Source: Maricaulaceae bacterium (GTDB taxonomy: Bacteria; Pseudomonadota; Alphaproteobacteria; Caulobacterales; Maricaulaceae). From it: a stretch of DNA of 64,000 bases. Position numbers and translations under genes: made by a program. Below are positions 16,382 through 24,859 of this stretch, in pieces. The stretch's first letter is position 1; each line of letters starts with the position of its first letter. The stretch is taken from contig JAHCJP010000003.1 in NCBI GenBank assembly GCA_026126205.1, forward strand, positions 124,001 to 188,000, given 5' to 3'. The notes beneath the pieces are model-generated. The model worked only from the letters and a program-made list of their open reading frames with translations, made no database searches and was not told the origin of the DNA.

Positions 16382-17470
16382 TCAGTCCTTCAGGAATTCC
16401 GCCAGCGCTTGAACAACGGCGCGATTATGCGCCTCCAGGCCCACGGTCAGGCGCAGGGCGTTCGGCAGGCCATAAGGCTGCAACGGCCGCAGGATCAGCC
16501 CGCGCGCGGTCAGGAACCGGTCGGCGTCGGCGGCGGTTTTGCCCGGCGTGTCCGGAAAATGGATCAGCACGAAATTGCCGGCGCTGGGCGTCACCTCCAG
16601 CCCCAGCCCGCCGATCTGCTGGCGCAGCCAGGGCAGCCATTGCGCGTTGTGGGCGCGCGAGCGGGCGATGAAGTCCGTATCCCGGATCGCCGCCGCCGCC
16701 GCCGCCAGCGCCGGCAGGTTGACGTTGAACGGACCACGCACGCGGTTCAGCGCGCCGATGATCGATGGATCCGCATAGGCCCAGCCGACGCGCAGGCCGG
16801 CGAGGCCGTGGATTTTCGAGAAGGTGCGGGCGACGATCACGTCGTCGCGCTCGCCGGCCAGCACCATGCCGGATTCATAGGCCGGGTCGTCCGCATACTC
16901 GGCATAGGCGGCGTCCAGAACCAGCAGGGTGGTTTCAGGCAGCGCCGCGCGCAGCCGCCGCACCTCCGCGTCCGGAATCCAGGTTCCGGTCGGGTTATTC
17001 GGATTGGCTAGAAAGACGACCCTCGCATCATCCCCCGCCACCTCGAGGAGCGCGTCCACGTCCGCGCGGCAGCCGGTTTCCCGCGCGCTGACCAACTCGG
17101 CGCCCGACTGCATGGCGACCAGGCGATAGACCAGAAAGCCGTACTGGCTCTGCACCACCCTGTCGCCGGGCTGCAGATAAGCCCGGCCGATGAGCTGCAG
17201 GATCTCGTCCGAGCCGCAACCGCAGACGATGCGTTCCGGATCCACCCCCTCCACTTCGCCGATCGCGGCGCGCAGCACTTTCGCCGCGCCGTCGGGATAG
17301 AGGTTCAGACTGCCCGCCGCAGCCTCATAGGCGGCCCTGGCCTTCGGCGAGCAGCCCAGCGGATTCTCGTTCGAGGACAGCTTGACCGGGTTCGCCACGC
17401 CCGGCGCATCGGCCGCGCCCGGCGTGTAGGGGCGAATGTCCATGATCCCTGGGCGGGGCTGGATGCTCAT
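16382..17470 (-). CDS. hisC: Histidinol-phosphate aminotransferase
   Basis: A 362-residue class I/II PLP aminotransferase that converts imidazole-acetol phosphate to histidinol phosphate in histidine synthesis. Seen: SSNENPLG near residue 32, NPNNPTG at 156-162, and the PLP lysine K219 in RTFSKIHGLAGLRVGW. The HisC product is the substrate of the phosphatase encoded at 1098-1916. Aromatic aminotransferase side activity is possible in this family. The ATG overlaps the upstream methyltransferase stop. Confidence 0.92.
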   Translation of the reverse strand: MSIQPRPGIMDIRPYTPGAADAPGVANPVKLSSNENPLGCSPKARAAYEAAAGSLNLYPDGAAKVLRAAIGEVEGVDPERIVCGCGSDEILQLIGRAYLQPGDRVVQSQYGFLVYRLVAMQSGAELVSARETGCRADVDALLEVAGDDARVVFLANPNNPTGTWIPDAEVRRLRAALPETTLLVLDAAYAEYADDPAYESGMVLAGERDDVIVARTFSKIHGLAGLRVGWAYADPSIIGALNRVRGPFNVNLPALAAAAAAIRDTDFIARSRAHNAQWLPWLRQQIGGLGLEVTPSAGNFVLIHFPDTPGKTAADADRFLTARGLILRPLQPYGLPNALRLTVGLEAHNRAVVQALAEFLKD

Positions 17471-18231
17471 CGTTTCTCGCTTCGGCTTGCGGACCGGGAA
17501 CCGTGCGGGGATAGCGCGGGGGCGGGTCCGGCTTCAAGGCCCGCGCGCCGCGTGCGCGCCGCCGCGCGCGGCGTCAGCGCCGCGACGCGCTTCACCGCCT
17601 CGGCCAGGATCACGCCTCCGAAGCCGGGAAACAGGCGTTCGCCCGTCTCCTCCCACACCCGTCCCGCGCGCGGGCCGCACGCCATCCGCCAGGGCGGGGC
17701 GTAGAGCGCCCGCGCCCAGGCCGTCGCCTCGAAAGCGGCGTCGTCCAGCAGTCCGGAGAGCTGCCCCTTGGAGAAGGGGCGCCCGTGGCCAAAGGGTGTG
17801 GAGTCGGCGCGCGCCCAAAGGCCGGAGCGATTGGCGCAGACGATCATCACCCGCCCCTGCGGCGCACATACCCGCCACACCTCGCGCAGCAGCGCCGGCA
17901 GCGATTCCGCTTCCTCCAGCGCATGCGTAACCAACACCCGGTCGAACATCGCGTCGGGGAACGGCAGGCGCGTCTCGTCGCCCAGCGCGGTGCGCGACGC
18001 CCCCTCGCCCGGCCAGGCCACCGCCCCCTGCCCCGCCGGCATGAAGGCGACGGCGCGGCGCGCGGACGGCGCGTAATGGTCCAGCCACGGCGCGGCATAA
18101 CCAAGGCCCAGCAGGTCCAGCCCCTTTGCGTCCGGCCACAGCGCCGCCAGCCGGCGCAGGATCATCGCCTGCGCGGTCCTGCCCGGCGCGGTGCGGTAGA
18201 AACGGTCAAGCTCCACGGCGTCGCGGCGCAT
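17467..18231 (-). CDS. Class I SAM-dependent methyltransferase
   Basis: A 254-residue protein with a UbiE-like methyltransferase fold: LDLLGLGYAAPWL stands where motif I should be, but the classical GxGxG is degenerate; later come DETRLPFPDAMFDRVLVTHALE and LREVWRVCAPQGRVMIV. The substrate is unknown. The C-terminal tail of about 30 residues is basic and serine-rich. It is divergent from gloB, a pairing often seen in Alphaproteobacteria. The 4-base overlap with hisC indicates joint translation. Confidence 0.75.
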   Translation of the reverse strand: MRRDAVELDRFYRTAPGRTAQAMILRRLAALWPDAKGLDLLGLGYAAPWLDHYAPSARRAVAFMPAGQGAVAWPGEGASRTALGDETRLPFPDAMFDRVLVTHALEEAESLPALLREVWRVCAPQGRVMIVCANRSGLWARADSTPFGHGRPFSKGQLSGLLDDAAFEATAWARALYAPPWRMACGPRAGRVWEETGERLFPGFGGVILAEAVKRVAALTPRAAARTRRAGLEAGPAPALSPHGSRSASRSEKR

Positions 18232-18284
18232 GCGGGTTCAACTCCCTCCTGGGGGGATGTTAGGGTCTCCAAAAGGAACCCGCC

Positions 18285-19064
18285 ATGCCATCTTCCACCC
18301 CCCTACAAACCCGTCAGTTTCCCTGCCTGTCCGACAATTACGGATTCCTGGTCCATGATGCGGTCAGCGGCGAGACCGCCTGCATCGATTCTCCGGACCC
18401 GGACGCGATCCTGCGCGAGGCCGAGGCGGCGGGCTGGCGGATCACCCAGATCTGGAACACGCACCATCATCACGACCATGCCGGCGGCAATCTGGCGCTG
18501 AAGGCGGCGACCGGCGCGCGCGTCACCGGCCCCGCCTATGACCGCGCGCGGATTCCGGGCGTCGACAACGCGGTGCGCGAAGGCGACCGGGTGAAGCTGG
18601 GCGCGCGCGAGGCGCGGGTGATCTTCACCCCCGGCCACACCACCGGCCATATCGCCTATCACTTCGCGGACGACGGCGTGCTGTTCATCGGCGACACGCT
18701 GTTCGCGCTCGGCTGCGGCCGCCTGTTCGAGGGCACGCCGGCGCAGATGTGGGACAGCCTGTCGAAACTGCTCGCCCTGCCGGAAGACACCGTCATCTAC
18801 TGCGCCCATGAATACACCCAGTCCAACGCCCGGTTCGCGCTGACCGTCGACCCGGACAATCCGGCGCTGCGCGAGTATGCGGCGCGGGTGGACGCGCTGC
18901 GCGCCGAAGGCAGGCCCACCGTGCCGACGACGCTGGCCGCCGAGAAGGCCGCCAACCCTTTCCTGCGTCCGCATGACGCCGCCATCCGCGCGCGGCTGGG
19001 GATGGAGCAGGCGCAGGACGCCGAGGTGTTCGGCGAAATCCGCCGCCGCAAGGACGCGTTCTGA
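18285..19064 (+). CDS. gloB: Hydroxyacylglutathione hydrolase (glyoxalase II)
   Basis: A 259-residue metallo-beta-lactamase-fold enzyme that hydrolyses S-lactoylglutathione to lactate and glutathione, the second step of methylglyoxal detoxification. The metal motif THHHHDHAGG is near residue 59, FTPGHTTGHIAYH follows, and the C-terminal region carries CAHEYTQSNARFA and a final FGEIRRRKDAF, both diagnostic of GloB. AAAAGGAA precedes the ATG. It is followed by a cupin gene with a one-base overlap. gshA, also in the window, makes the cofactor precursor. Confidence 0.94.
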   Translation: MPSSTPLQTRQFPCLSDNYGFLVHDAVSGETACIDSPDPDAILREAEAAGWRITQIWNTHHHHDHAGGNLALKAATGARVTGPAYDRARIPGVDNAVREGDRVKLGAREARVIFTPGHTTGHIAYHFADDGVLFIGDTLFALGCGRLFEGTPAQMWDSLSKLLALPEDTVIYCAHEYTQSNARFALTVDPDNPALREYAARVDALRAEGRPTVPTTLAAEKAANPFLRPHDAAIRARLGMEQAQDAEVFGEIRRRKDAF

Positions 19065-19501
19065 TGACCGGGCTTTCGGCGCAGGATGTCGTGCGGTTGC
19101 TCGACCTCGCCCCGCACCCGGAGGGCGGCTGGTTCCGCGAGACGTTCCGGGACGAACCGGGGCCGGATGGCCGCGCCCGCTCCACCGCCATCCATTATCT
19201 GCTGGCCGCTGGGCAGGTCTCGCACTGGCACCGGGTCACTGACGCGGCCGAGGTCTGGCACTGGCACGCCGGCGCGGCGCTGGACCTCAGCCTCAGCCCG
19301 GACGGCGCCGGCGCCGAGAGACTCGTTCTCGGTCCCGATCTCGCCGCCGGCCAGCGCCCGCAGGCCGTGATCCCGAAAGGCGTCTGGCAGTCCGCCCGCA
19401 GCCGCGGCGCATGGACGCTGTGCGGCTGCACGGTGGCGCCGGGCTTCGAGTTCTCCGGTTTCGAAATGGCGCCGCGGGACTGGTCCCCCGCCTCGCAATA
19501 G
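19064..19501 (+). CDS. DUF985-family cupin
   Basis: A 145-residue single-domain cupin. LDLAPHPEGGWFRETFRD opens the DUF985 fold, and metal-ligand type histidines appear in SHWHRVTDAAEVWHWHAG. The family binds small ligands or metals; no reaction is assigned. Translational coupling with gloB (TGATG) suggests a shared transcript, not necessarily a shared pathway. Confidence 0.82.
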   Translation: MTGLSAQDVVRLLDLAPHPEGGWFRETFRDEPGPDGRARSTAIHYLLAAGQVSHWHRVTDAAEVWHWHAGAALDLSLSPDGAGAERLVLGPDLAAGQRPQAVIPKGVWQSARSRGAWTLCGCTVAPGFEFSGFEMAPRDWSPASQ

Positions 19502-19551
19502 CGCCGCAGGCGCGCTATGTCGGGAACATCAGACCGAAGGCGGGCCCATTG

Positions 19552-20964
19552 ATGTCATCAGACCTGTTCGCGCATTTCGAATTCGGCGCCGGCGAGGCGG
19601 CGAGCCTGATAGCCGATCCGCTGAACGGCGGCGATGACGGCGAACTGTTTCTGGAGGCCGGGACGTCCGAATCGCTGCTGTTCGACGACGGGCGGCTGAA
19701 ATCGGCCAGCTATGATTCTTTCCGCGGTTTCGGCCTGCGCTGCGTGTCCGGCGAATCCTTCGGCTACGCCCATTCCACCGACCCCACCCTGGCGGCGCTG
19801 GCGCGCGCCGGCGAGACCGCCGCGGCGGCCAAGCGCGGCGCGGCGGGCGTGTTCGCCGATCCGCCGCCGGGCGTGAACCTGCGCCGCTATGGCGCCGCCG
19901 ACCCGGTCTCCTCGCCCGCCTTCCCGGAAAAGGCCGCCCTGCTGCAAACCATCGACGCCTATGTGCGCGCGAAGGACCCCCGTGTGGTGCAGGTGGCGGC
20001 CTCCATCGCCGGTTCGCGGCGCCTGGTCGGCGTGCTGCGCCCCGATGGCGACCTGAAGACCGACGACCGGCCGCTGGTGCGGCTGAACGTGTCGGTGACG
20101 GTGGAGAAGAACGGACGCCGCGAGACCGGCTCGGCCGGCGCCGGCGGCCGCGCCGCCTTCGACCGCTGGATCACGCCGGAAGCCTGGCAAGGGCTGGCCG
20201 ACGAGGCGCTGCGCATCGCGCTGGTCAATCTCGACGCCGTCGACGCGCGCGCCGGAGAGATGGACGTGGTGCTCGGCCCCGGCTGGCCTGCGGTGCTGCT
20301 GCACGAGGCGATCGGCCACGGGCTGGAGGGCGACTTCAACCGCCGCGGCTCTTCCGCCTTCGCCGGGCGCATGGGCGAGCGGGTCGCCGCGCCGGGCGTG
20401 ACCGTGGTCGACGACGGCACGCTGGACGAGCGGCGTGGTTCGCTGACCATCGACGACGAGGGCACGCCGACCGGCCGCACCGTGCTGATCGAGGACGGGA
20501 TTCTGACCGGCTATATGCAGGACCGAATGAACGCCCGCCTGATGGGCATGAAGCCCACCGGCAACGGCCGTCGCGAATCCTTCGCCCACCCGCCGTTGCC
20601 GCGCATGACTAACACCATGATGACGGCGGGCGACCGCGACCCGGCGGAAATCCTGGCCAGCCTGAAGGACGGGCTTTACGCCGTCGGCTTCGGCGGCGGC
20701 CAGGTGGACATCACCTCCGGCAAGTTCGTGTTCCAGTGCACCGAGGCCTACCGGGTCAGGAACGGCAAGGTCGAGGCGCCGGTGAAGGGCGCGACGCTGA
20801 TCGGGGACGGGCCGACGGCGCTGACCAGAATCTCCATGGTCGGTAACGACTTCGCGCTCGACCCCGGCGTCGGGGTCTGCGGCAAGGCCGGCCAGGGCGT
20901 GCCGGTGGGCGTCGGCCAGCCGACGCTGAAGATCGCCGGGCTCACCGTCGGCGGCGCGGGATAG
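19552..20964 (+). CDS. tldD: Metalloprotease subunit TldD
   Basis: A 470-residue protein with the TldD zinc motif HEAIGHGLEGD at about residue 251 and the conserved MTNTMM and GGGQVDITSGKF segments. TldD pairs with TldE/PmbA (encoded at 45225-46589) in a heterodimeric protease that trims unfolded peptides such as microcin B17 precursor and CcdA antitoxin. The ATG at 19552 was chosen because homologues start just before DLFAHFEFG; the longer frame lies inside the cupin gene. Its stop is 4 bases from the convergent vapC stop. Confidence 0.94.
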   Translation: MSSDLFAHFEFGAGEAASLIADPLNGGDDGELFLEAGTSESLLFDDGRLKSASYDSFRGFGLRCVSGESFGYAHSTDPTLAALARAGETAAAAKRGAAGVFADPPPGVNLRRYGAADPVSSPAFPEKAALLQTIDAYVRAKDPRVVQVAASIAGSRRLVGVLRPDGDLKTDDRPLVRLNVSVTVEKNGRRETGSAGAGGRAAFDRWITPEAWQGLADEALRIALVNLDAVDARAGEMDVVLGPGWPAVLLHEAIGHGLEGDFNRRGSSAFAGRMGERVAAPGVTVVDDGTLDERRGSLTIDDEGTPTGRTVLIEDGILTGYMQDRMNARLMGMKPTGNGRRESFAHPPLPRMTNTMMTAGDRDPAEILASLKDGLYAVGFGGGQVDITSGKFVFQCTEAYRVRNGKVEAPVKGATLIGDGPTALTRISMVGNDFALDPGVGVCGKAGQGVPVGVGQPTLKIAGLTVGGAG

Positions 20965-20968
20965 GCGA

Positions 20969-21379
20969 CTATTCTTCCGGCGTCGAGAAAGCCGGGTGGC
21001 GCGCCGCCTTGCGGTCGAAGGTGAACGTTGTCGAACAGCCCGCAGCGCGGTTGGTCTCGCCGATCAGGTAATCGGCGAAATCCGCATTGCCGACGACATA
21101 GGCGTCCAGCGCGCGTCGAATCGTCTGTTCGTCCTCCATCGTCACATTGGCGCTGGCCAGCAACTGGTGCAGGATATCCTGTATCGTCTTCCGGCTTTGT
21201 CCTCCTCTGTTGCGGAGCACCCACACGGTCTCCGCAAGGACGATATTGTTGACGAAAAAGGTTTCGCCGCTTTCCAGAATGATGCGGGCCACATGTTCCA
21301 CCTGTCCGGGCGCATCGCCCGTAATGGCGGAATCGTCCAACAGCCAGCGGAGCAGGATATTGGTGTCCAGCCCGATCAT
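20969..21379 (-). CDS. vapC: VapC-like PIN-domain toxin
   Basis: A 136-residue PIN ribonuclease. The acidic metal-binding residues are visible: D5 (GLDTNILLRWLL), E50 (NNIVLAETVWVLR) and D100/D103 (GNADFADYLIG), with D122 at the end. VapC toxins cut tRNA or rRNA when freed from the antitoxin. The start overlaps the antitoxin stop (ATGA). It ends head-on against tldD with only 4 bases between the stop codons. Confidence 0.9.
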   Translation of the reverse strand: MIGLDTNILLRWLLDDSAITGDAPGQVEHVARIILESGETFFVNNIVLAETVWVLRNRGGQSRKTIQDILHQLLASANVTMEDEQTIRRALDAYVVGNADFADYLIGETNRAAGCSTTFTFDRKAARHPAFSTPEE

Positions 21380-21618
21380 GGCGCGCGGCGGCCCCGCGCC
21401 TCCTTGATCCAGCGGTCGATGTCGCCCGCTTTAACCTTGACCCCCTTCACCACGCCCCTGAGGTCGGCCAGCGAGGCGGTCTTCGCCTCCACGTAATAGC
21501 GTCCGTCCGCGCCGCGCGCGAAGACAATCCGGTCGCCCGCATGCAGGTTCAGCGCCTTGCGCATTTCGGACGGCAGCGTGATCTGGCCCTTCGACGTGAT
21601 CTTGGCGTTGTACCCCAT
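21376..21618 (-). CDS. vapB: AbrB/SpoVT-type antitoxin (VapB-like)
   Basis: A 79-residue antitoxin. The N-terminal swapped-hairpin DNA-binding domain begins NAKITSKGQITLPSEMRKAL; the C-terminal part (after about residue 50) would bind the PIN toxin. The ATG at 21618 has an AAGGAG ribosome site 6 bases upstream, so the longer frame to 21672 is rejected; that extension would also cover the promoter. Autorepression through the adjacent palindrome is likely. Confidence 0.9.
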   Translation of the reverse strand: MGYNAKITSKGQITLPSEMRKALNLHAGDRIVFARGADGRYYVEAKTASLADLRGVVKGVKVKAGDIDRWIKEARGRRAP

Positions 21619-21627
21619 GATCAACTC

Positions 21628-21651
21628 CTTACTTTTCATTGAAAATGTAAG
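21628..21651. promoter_or_regulatory. Operator candidate of vapBC
   Basis: CTTACTTTTCA and TGAAAATGTAAG are inverted repeats with a single-base indel around a short centre. The element overlaps the -10 box of the vapBC promoter and the region up to the ribosome site, the expected place for antitoxin repression. Confidence 0.6.
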
Positions 21652-21672
21652 GTGCCATGCGCATGCTGTCAA
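21644..21672 (-). promoter_or_regulatory. vapBC promoter
   Basis: Leftward TTGACA (21672-21667), 17-base spacer, TACATT (21649-21644): close to a consensus sigma-70 promoter, about 26 bases upstream of the antitoxin ATG. Confidence 0.65.
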
Positions 21673-21853
21673 CCGCTGAGCGGGCGCTTGGACGGAGCGG
21701 GGTGAACGCTGTAAACTTTACATAAACATTGCCGCAATTTCATTTAATGAACATATGGAAATTTAATGTCGTATATTTAATCTACATAACAATCTTGTAA
21801 CTCGATTTATTACCACACCGCCGCCAGCCTCTCTCCAAGTGAGGGAGGAAATC
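21673..21853. promoter_or_regulatory. AT-rich leader of the TonB-type receptor gene
   Basis: About 130 of these bases are strikingly AT-rich against a GC-rich background. They contain the perfect inverted repeat GTAAACTTTAC (21711-21721) and three copies of ATTTAAT starting at 21742, 21761 and 21775. No coding sequence is apparent. This is probably the regulated promoter of the receptor; the regulator is unknown. Confidence 0.5.
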
Positions 21854-23878
21854 ATGTTCAAGCGTATCTGGCTGGCCGCCGCCGCGGCCTCTGTGCTCGC
21901 CCCTGCGGCCGCGGCCGCTGAGGAGAGCGCTTCACAACCGGCCCCGGCCAATGAGGCCCAGGAGGGCGTCCTAGTCTACACGCCGGACTTCTTCGCCGCC
22001 TCCAATCCCGCCACGGCGCTGGACATGGTCAGCCGCATACCGGGCTTTTCAATCAATGACGGCGCGCAGGTACGCGGCTATGCCGGGTCCGGCGGCAATA
22101 TCCTGATCGACGGCGCGCGGCCGGCGTCGCGGAATGATTCCGGTTCCGGCGTGCTGTCGCGCACCCCTGCGGACCGGGTGGAGCGGATCGAGCTGATCCG
22201 CGGCGGCGCGCAGGGCGTCGACATGCAGGGCCACAGCGTGGTGGTGAACGTGATGCTGCGCGGCGAGGCCGCCCGCAGTCAGGCGATAATGGGCCAGTTG
22301 CACCTGTTCGAGGGCGGCCCGGCCATTCCGTCCGCCCGCTATGATTACGCCCACCGCGACAATGGCCGCGAATGGGGTTTCCAGCTCTCCCGCACCGTGG
22401 CGATGAGCGACAGCACCGGCCATGGCGTGCTGACCCGCCGCGGGCCGGACGGCGCGGTGACGGCGGAAGAGGAGATCCGCAACAAATTCGACGGCGGCGG
22501 CTGGTTCGGCCGCGTTACCTGGGCGGGACCGGTCCGGGACGGGCGGCTGGAGCTGACCGGCTCGCTCGGAACCTATGTCTATGAAGACCGCGCGCTGTTC
22601 ATCGACGGCGGCTCGCTGCGCCGTTTCGCTTTCCGCGACGAGCCGCTGACCGGCGATGTCGGCCTGCGTTTCGAGCGCCCGGTCTCCGACGACCTGACCT
22701 TCGAAGGGCGTCTGATGCAGAGCCTGGGCCGGGGCGAAATGGTCAGCACCGCCTTCGTGAACGGCCAGCAACAGCGTTTCGAGGCCGAACGCGAAACCGG
22801 CGAAAGCATCGCCCGCGGCGTGCTGCGCTGGCGTCGCGGCGCCAACACCACCATCGAGGGCGGCGGCGAGATCGCCTATAACTTCCTCGACATCGCGCAA
22901 GTGTTCACCGTCAACGGAACGGTCGTGCCGCTGCCGCTGGCCACCACGCGAGTGGAGGAGTTGCGCGGCGAGGCCTATGCGACGGCGACTTTCCGGCGCA
23001 GCGACACGCTGTCCTTTTCGGCGGGCGCGCGGCTGGAGCATTCCACCATCCGCCAGACCGGCAGTGGCGCGGATGTGGAGCGCAGCTTCTTCTATCCCAA
23101 GCCACGCCTGACCGTGACCTGGACTCCGGCCGAGGGCCACCAGGTCCGCGGCCGCTTCGAACGCGAGCTGGGCCAGCTCAATTTCAGCGACTTCGCGGCC
23201 TCGACCTCGTTTTCCAATGACCAGGTGATGGGCGGCAATATCGACCTGCGCCCTCAACAGCGCTGGATCAGCGAGCTGGTTTACGAACGCCGCTTCAATA
23301 GCGATGGCGTGTTCACGCTGACCCTGCGCCATGACGAGATCGTCGACGTGATCGACCGCATTCCGCTGGATGGCGGTCTGAGCGCGATCGGCAATATCGG
23401 CGACGGAACGCTGGACCGCGCGGCGGTGAACCTGCGCCTGCCGCTGCGCCCCTTCGGCGTCGAACGCGGCCGGCTGACCGTCAACGCGCAATACGACCAT
23501 ACCCGCGTCACCGACCCGACCACGGGCGAACGCCGGGGCATCTCGCGGGTGCGGCCGCTGACGGGGTCTGTGGGTTTCGAAAACGACGTCCCGGACTGGA
23601 ACCTGACCTGGGGATTCAACTACACGCCCTATTTCAGGGACACCACCTATCACCCGGACCAGACCCAGTTTTTCGAGCTGCGCGACTACACCAGCGTGTT
23701 CGCCGAATACACGTTCAGCCCCGGCTTCACGCTGCGCGCGCAGCTGACAGTGTGGGACGATTTCTATATCGAGCGCGAGGTGTATGCGGACCGCACCACG
23801 CGGGCGATCAGCTTCAGCGAGGAACAGCGCATAAATCCGCGCGACTTCCTGCAGTTGCGCCTGCGCCGCAGTTTCTGA
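21854..23878 (+). CDS. TonB-dependent-receptor-like outer-membrane protein
   Basis: A 674-residue outer-membrane protein: signal peptide ending near residue 22 (AAAAA-EESA), a plug domain at about 35-135 (ALDMVSRIPGFSINDG, GNILIDGARP, VERIELIRGG), then an anti-parallel strand-rich barrel ending in the terminal phenylalanine LRLRRSF. It would import a ligand using TonB energy, but no substrate can be inferred and no transport genes are adjacent. GGGAGGAAA gives a strong ribosome site for the ATG at 21854. At 674 residues it is at the short end for the family. Confidence 0.85.
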   Translation: MFKRIWLAAAAASVLAPAAAAAEESASQPAPANEAQEGVLVYTPDFFAASNPATALDMVSRIPGFSINDGAQVRGYAGSGGNILIDGARPASRNDSGSGVLSRTPADRVERIELIRGGAQGVDMQGHSVVVNVMLRGEAARSQAIMGQLHLFEGGPAIPSARYDYAHRDNGREWGFQLSRTVAMSDSTGHGVLTRRGPDGAVTAEEEIRNKFDGGGWFGRVTWAGPVRDGRLELTGSLGTYVYEDRALFIDGGSLRRFAFRDEPLTGDVGLRFERPVSDDLTFEGRLMQSLGRGEMVSTAFVNGQQQRFEAERETGESIARGVLRWRRGANTTIEGGGEIAYNFLDIAQVFTVNGTVVPLPLATTRVEELRGEAYATATFRRSDTLSFSAGARLEHSTIRQTGSGADVERSFFYPKPRLTVTWTPAEGHQVRGRFERELGQLNFSDFAASTSFSNDQVMGGNIDLRPQQRWISELVYERRFNSDGVFTLTLRHDEIVDVIDRIPLDGGLSAIGNIGDGTLDRAAVNLRLPLRPFGVERGRLTVNAQYDHTRVTDPTTGERRGISRVRPLTGSVGFENDVPDWNLTWGFNYTPYFRDTTYHPDQTQFFELRDYTSVFAEYTFSPGFTLRAQLTVWDDFYIEREVYADRTTRAISFSEEQRINPRDFLQLRLRRSF

Positions 23879-24004
23879 CCGCCACCGCGAGCGATGCGTC
23901 AGGGTCCGGATCCTGACGCCTTCGTGAAGGCGGGCGCGGCGTTCGGTCCATGCGTGGCGCGCCGAACCCGGATAGGGTCATGCTTTCGGGATGCGGAGCA
24001 TTCG

Positions 24005-24859
24005 ATGATCCGATTCGCCCTCGCTGGCGTGTTATTGCTGGGCGCGGTCTGCGCAGCCGCGGCGCAGGAGATTCCCCTCGACCGCGCCGCCAGCGGCCAT
24101 GTCACTATCGGCGTGCGCTTTTCCGGAGGGCCGCCGGTTCCCTTCGTGCTCGACACCGGCGCCAACCGCACCGCCGTCGTCGCCGCTTACGCCCGGGCCC
24201 GCGGCCTGCCGCTGGAGCGCGGCGAAGCCGTACGCATGCATGGCCTGACCGGCGCCTCGCATGCGGTGCTGTTCGACCTTGAGGACACCGACATCGGCGC
24301 CGGGGCGCCGATGTCGCTGCGCGCGGTGACGATACCGGAGCCGCCGGACGCGGCCCGGCGCCTGCCGGGGCTGCTGGGACTGGACGCCTTCGCCGGACGC
24401 CGGGTGGAGATCGATCTGACCGCCAACCGGATCCGCCTCGACGCTCCGCCGCCACCGGCGGACCAGGCGAGACCGCTGTCTCCCGCCGGACTGCCGGTGA
24501 TCGAGGCCGAGATCGGCGGCGTGCGCGCGCTGGCGCTGATCGACACCGGGCTGACGCATTCGGTGGCCAATCCGGCGCTGATCGAGGCGCTGGCCCCGCC
24601 GGCGCTGCGGCGCAGGGTGCAGGTGATCGGCCTCGCCTCTGGTGCGGCCACGGCCCAGGACCAGGTGGTCGACGACGTGCGGATCGGAACGCTGAGACGC
24701 CCGCGCATGCTGCTGGCGGCGGCGGACCTGGCGGTGTTCGAGACGCTGGGCCTGTCCGGTGCGCCGGCGCTGATCGCCGGGCTCGACGTGCTGAACGGCG
24801 CCATCATCACCATCGACCTGGCGCAAGGCGTGTTCTGGCTCGCCGCCCCGGCTCAGTAA
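24005..24859 (+). CDS. Secreted retropepsin-like aspartic protease
   Basis: A 284-residue protein with a signal peptide (cleavage near AAAA-QEIPL, residue 20) and two retropepsin-type active-site motifs in one chain: [10 protein letters not shown] with D50 and [10 protein letters not shown] with D180. Two tandem half-domains could form a pepsin-like pair in the periplasm. The ATG at 24005 places the signal peptide at the N-terminus; the longer frame has no ribosome site. It overlaps the convergent gshA by 7 bases at the stops. Confidence 0.75.
   Translation: MIRFALAGVLLLGAVCAAAAQEIPLDRAASGHVTIGVRFSGGPPVPFVLDTGANRTAVVAAYARARGLPLERGEAVRMHGLTGASHAVLFDLEDTDIGAGAPMSLRAVTIPEPPDAARRLPGLLGLDAFAGRRVEIDLTANRIRLDAPPPPADQARPLSPAGLPVIEAEIGGVRALALIDTGLTHSVANPALIEALAPPALRRRVQVIGLASGAATAQDQVVDDVRIGTLRRPRMLLAAADLAVFETLGLSGAPALIAGLDVLNGAIITIDLAQGVFWLAAPAQ

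Noticed and set aside
22049..23653. 534-codon minus-strand frame inside the TonB-type receptor gene
   Set aside because: The plus strand carries a complete signal peptide, plug and barrel; the antisense frame shows no family features.
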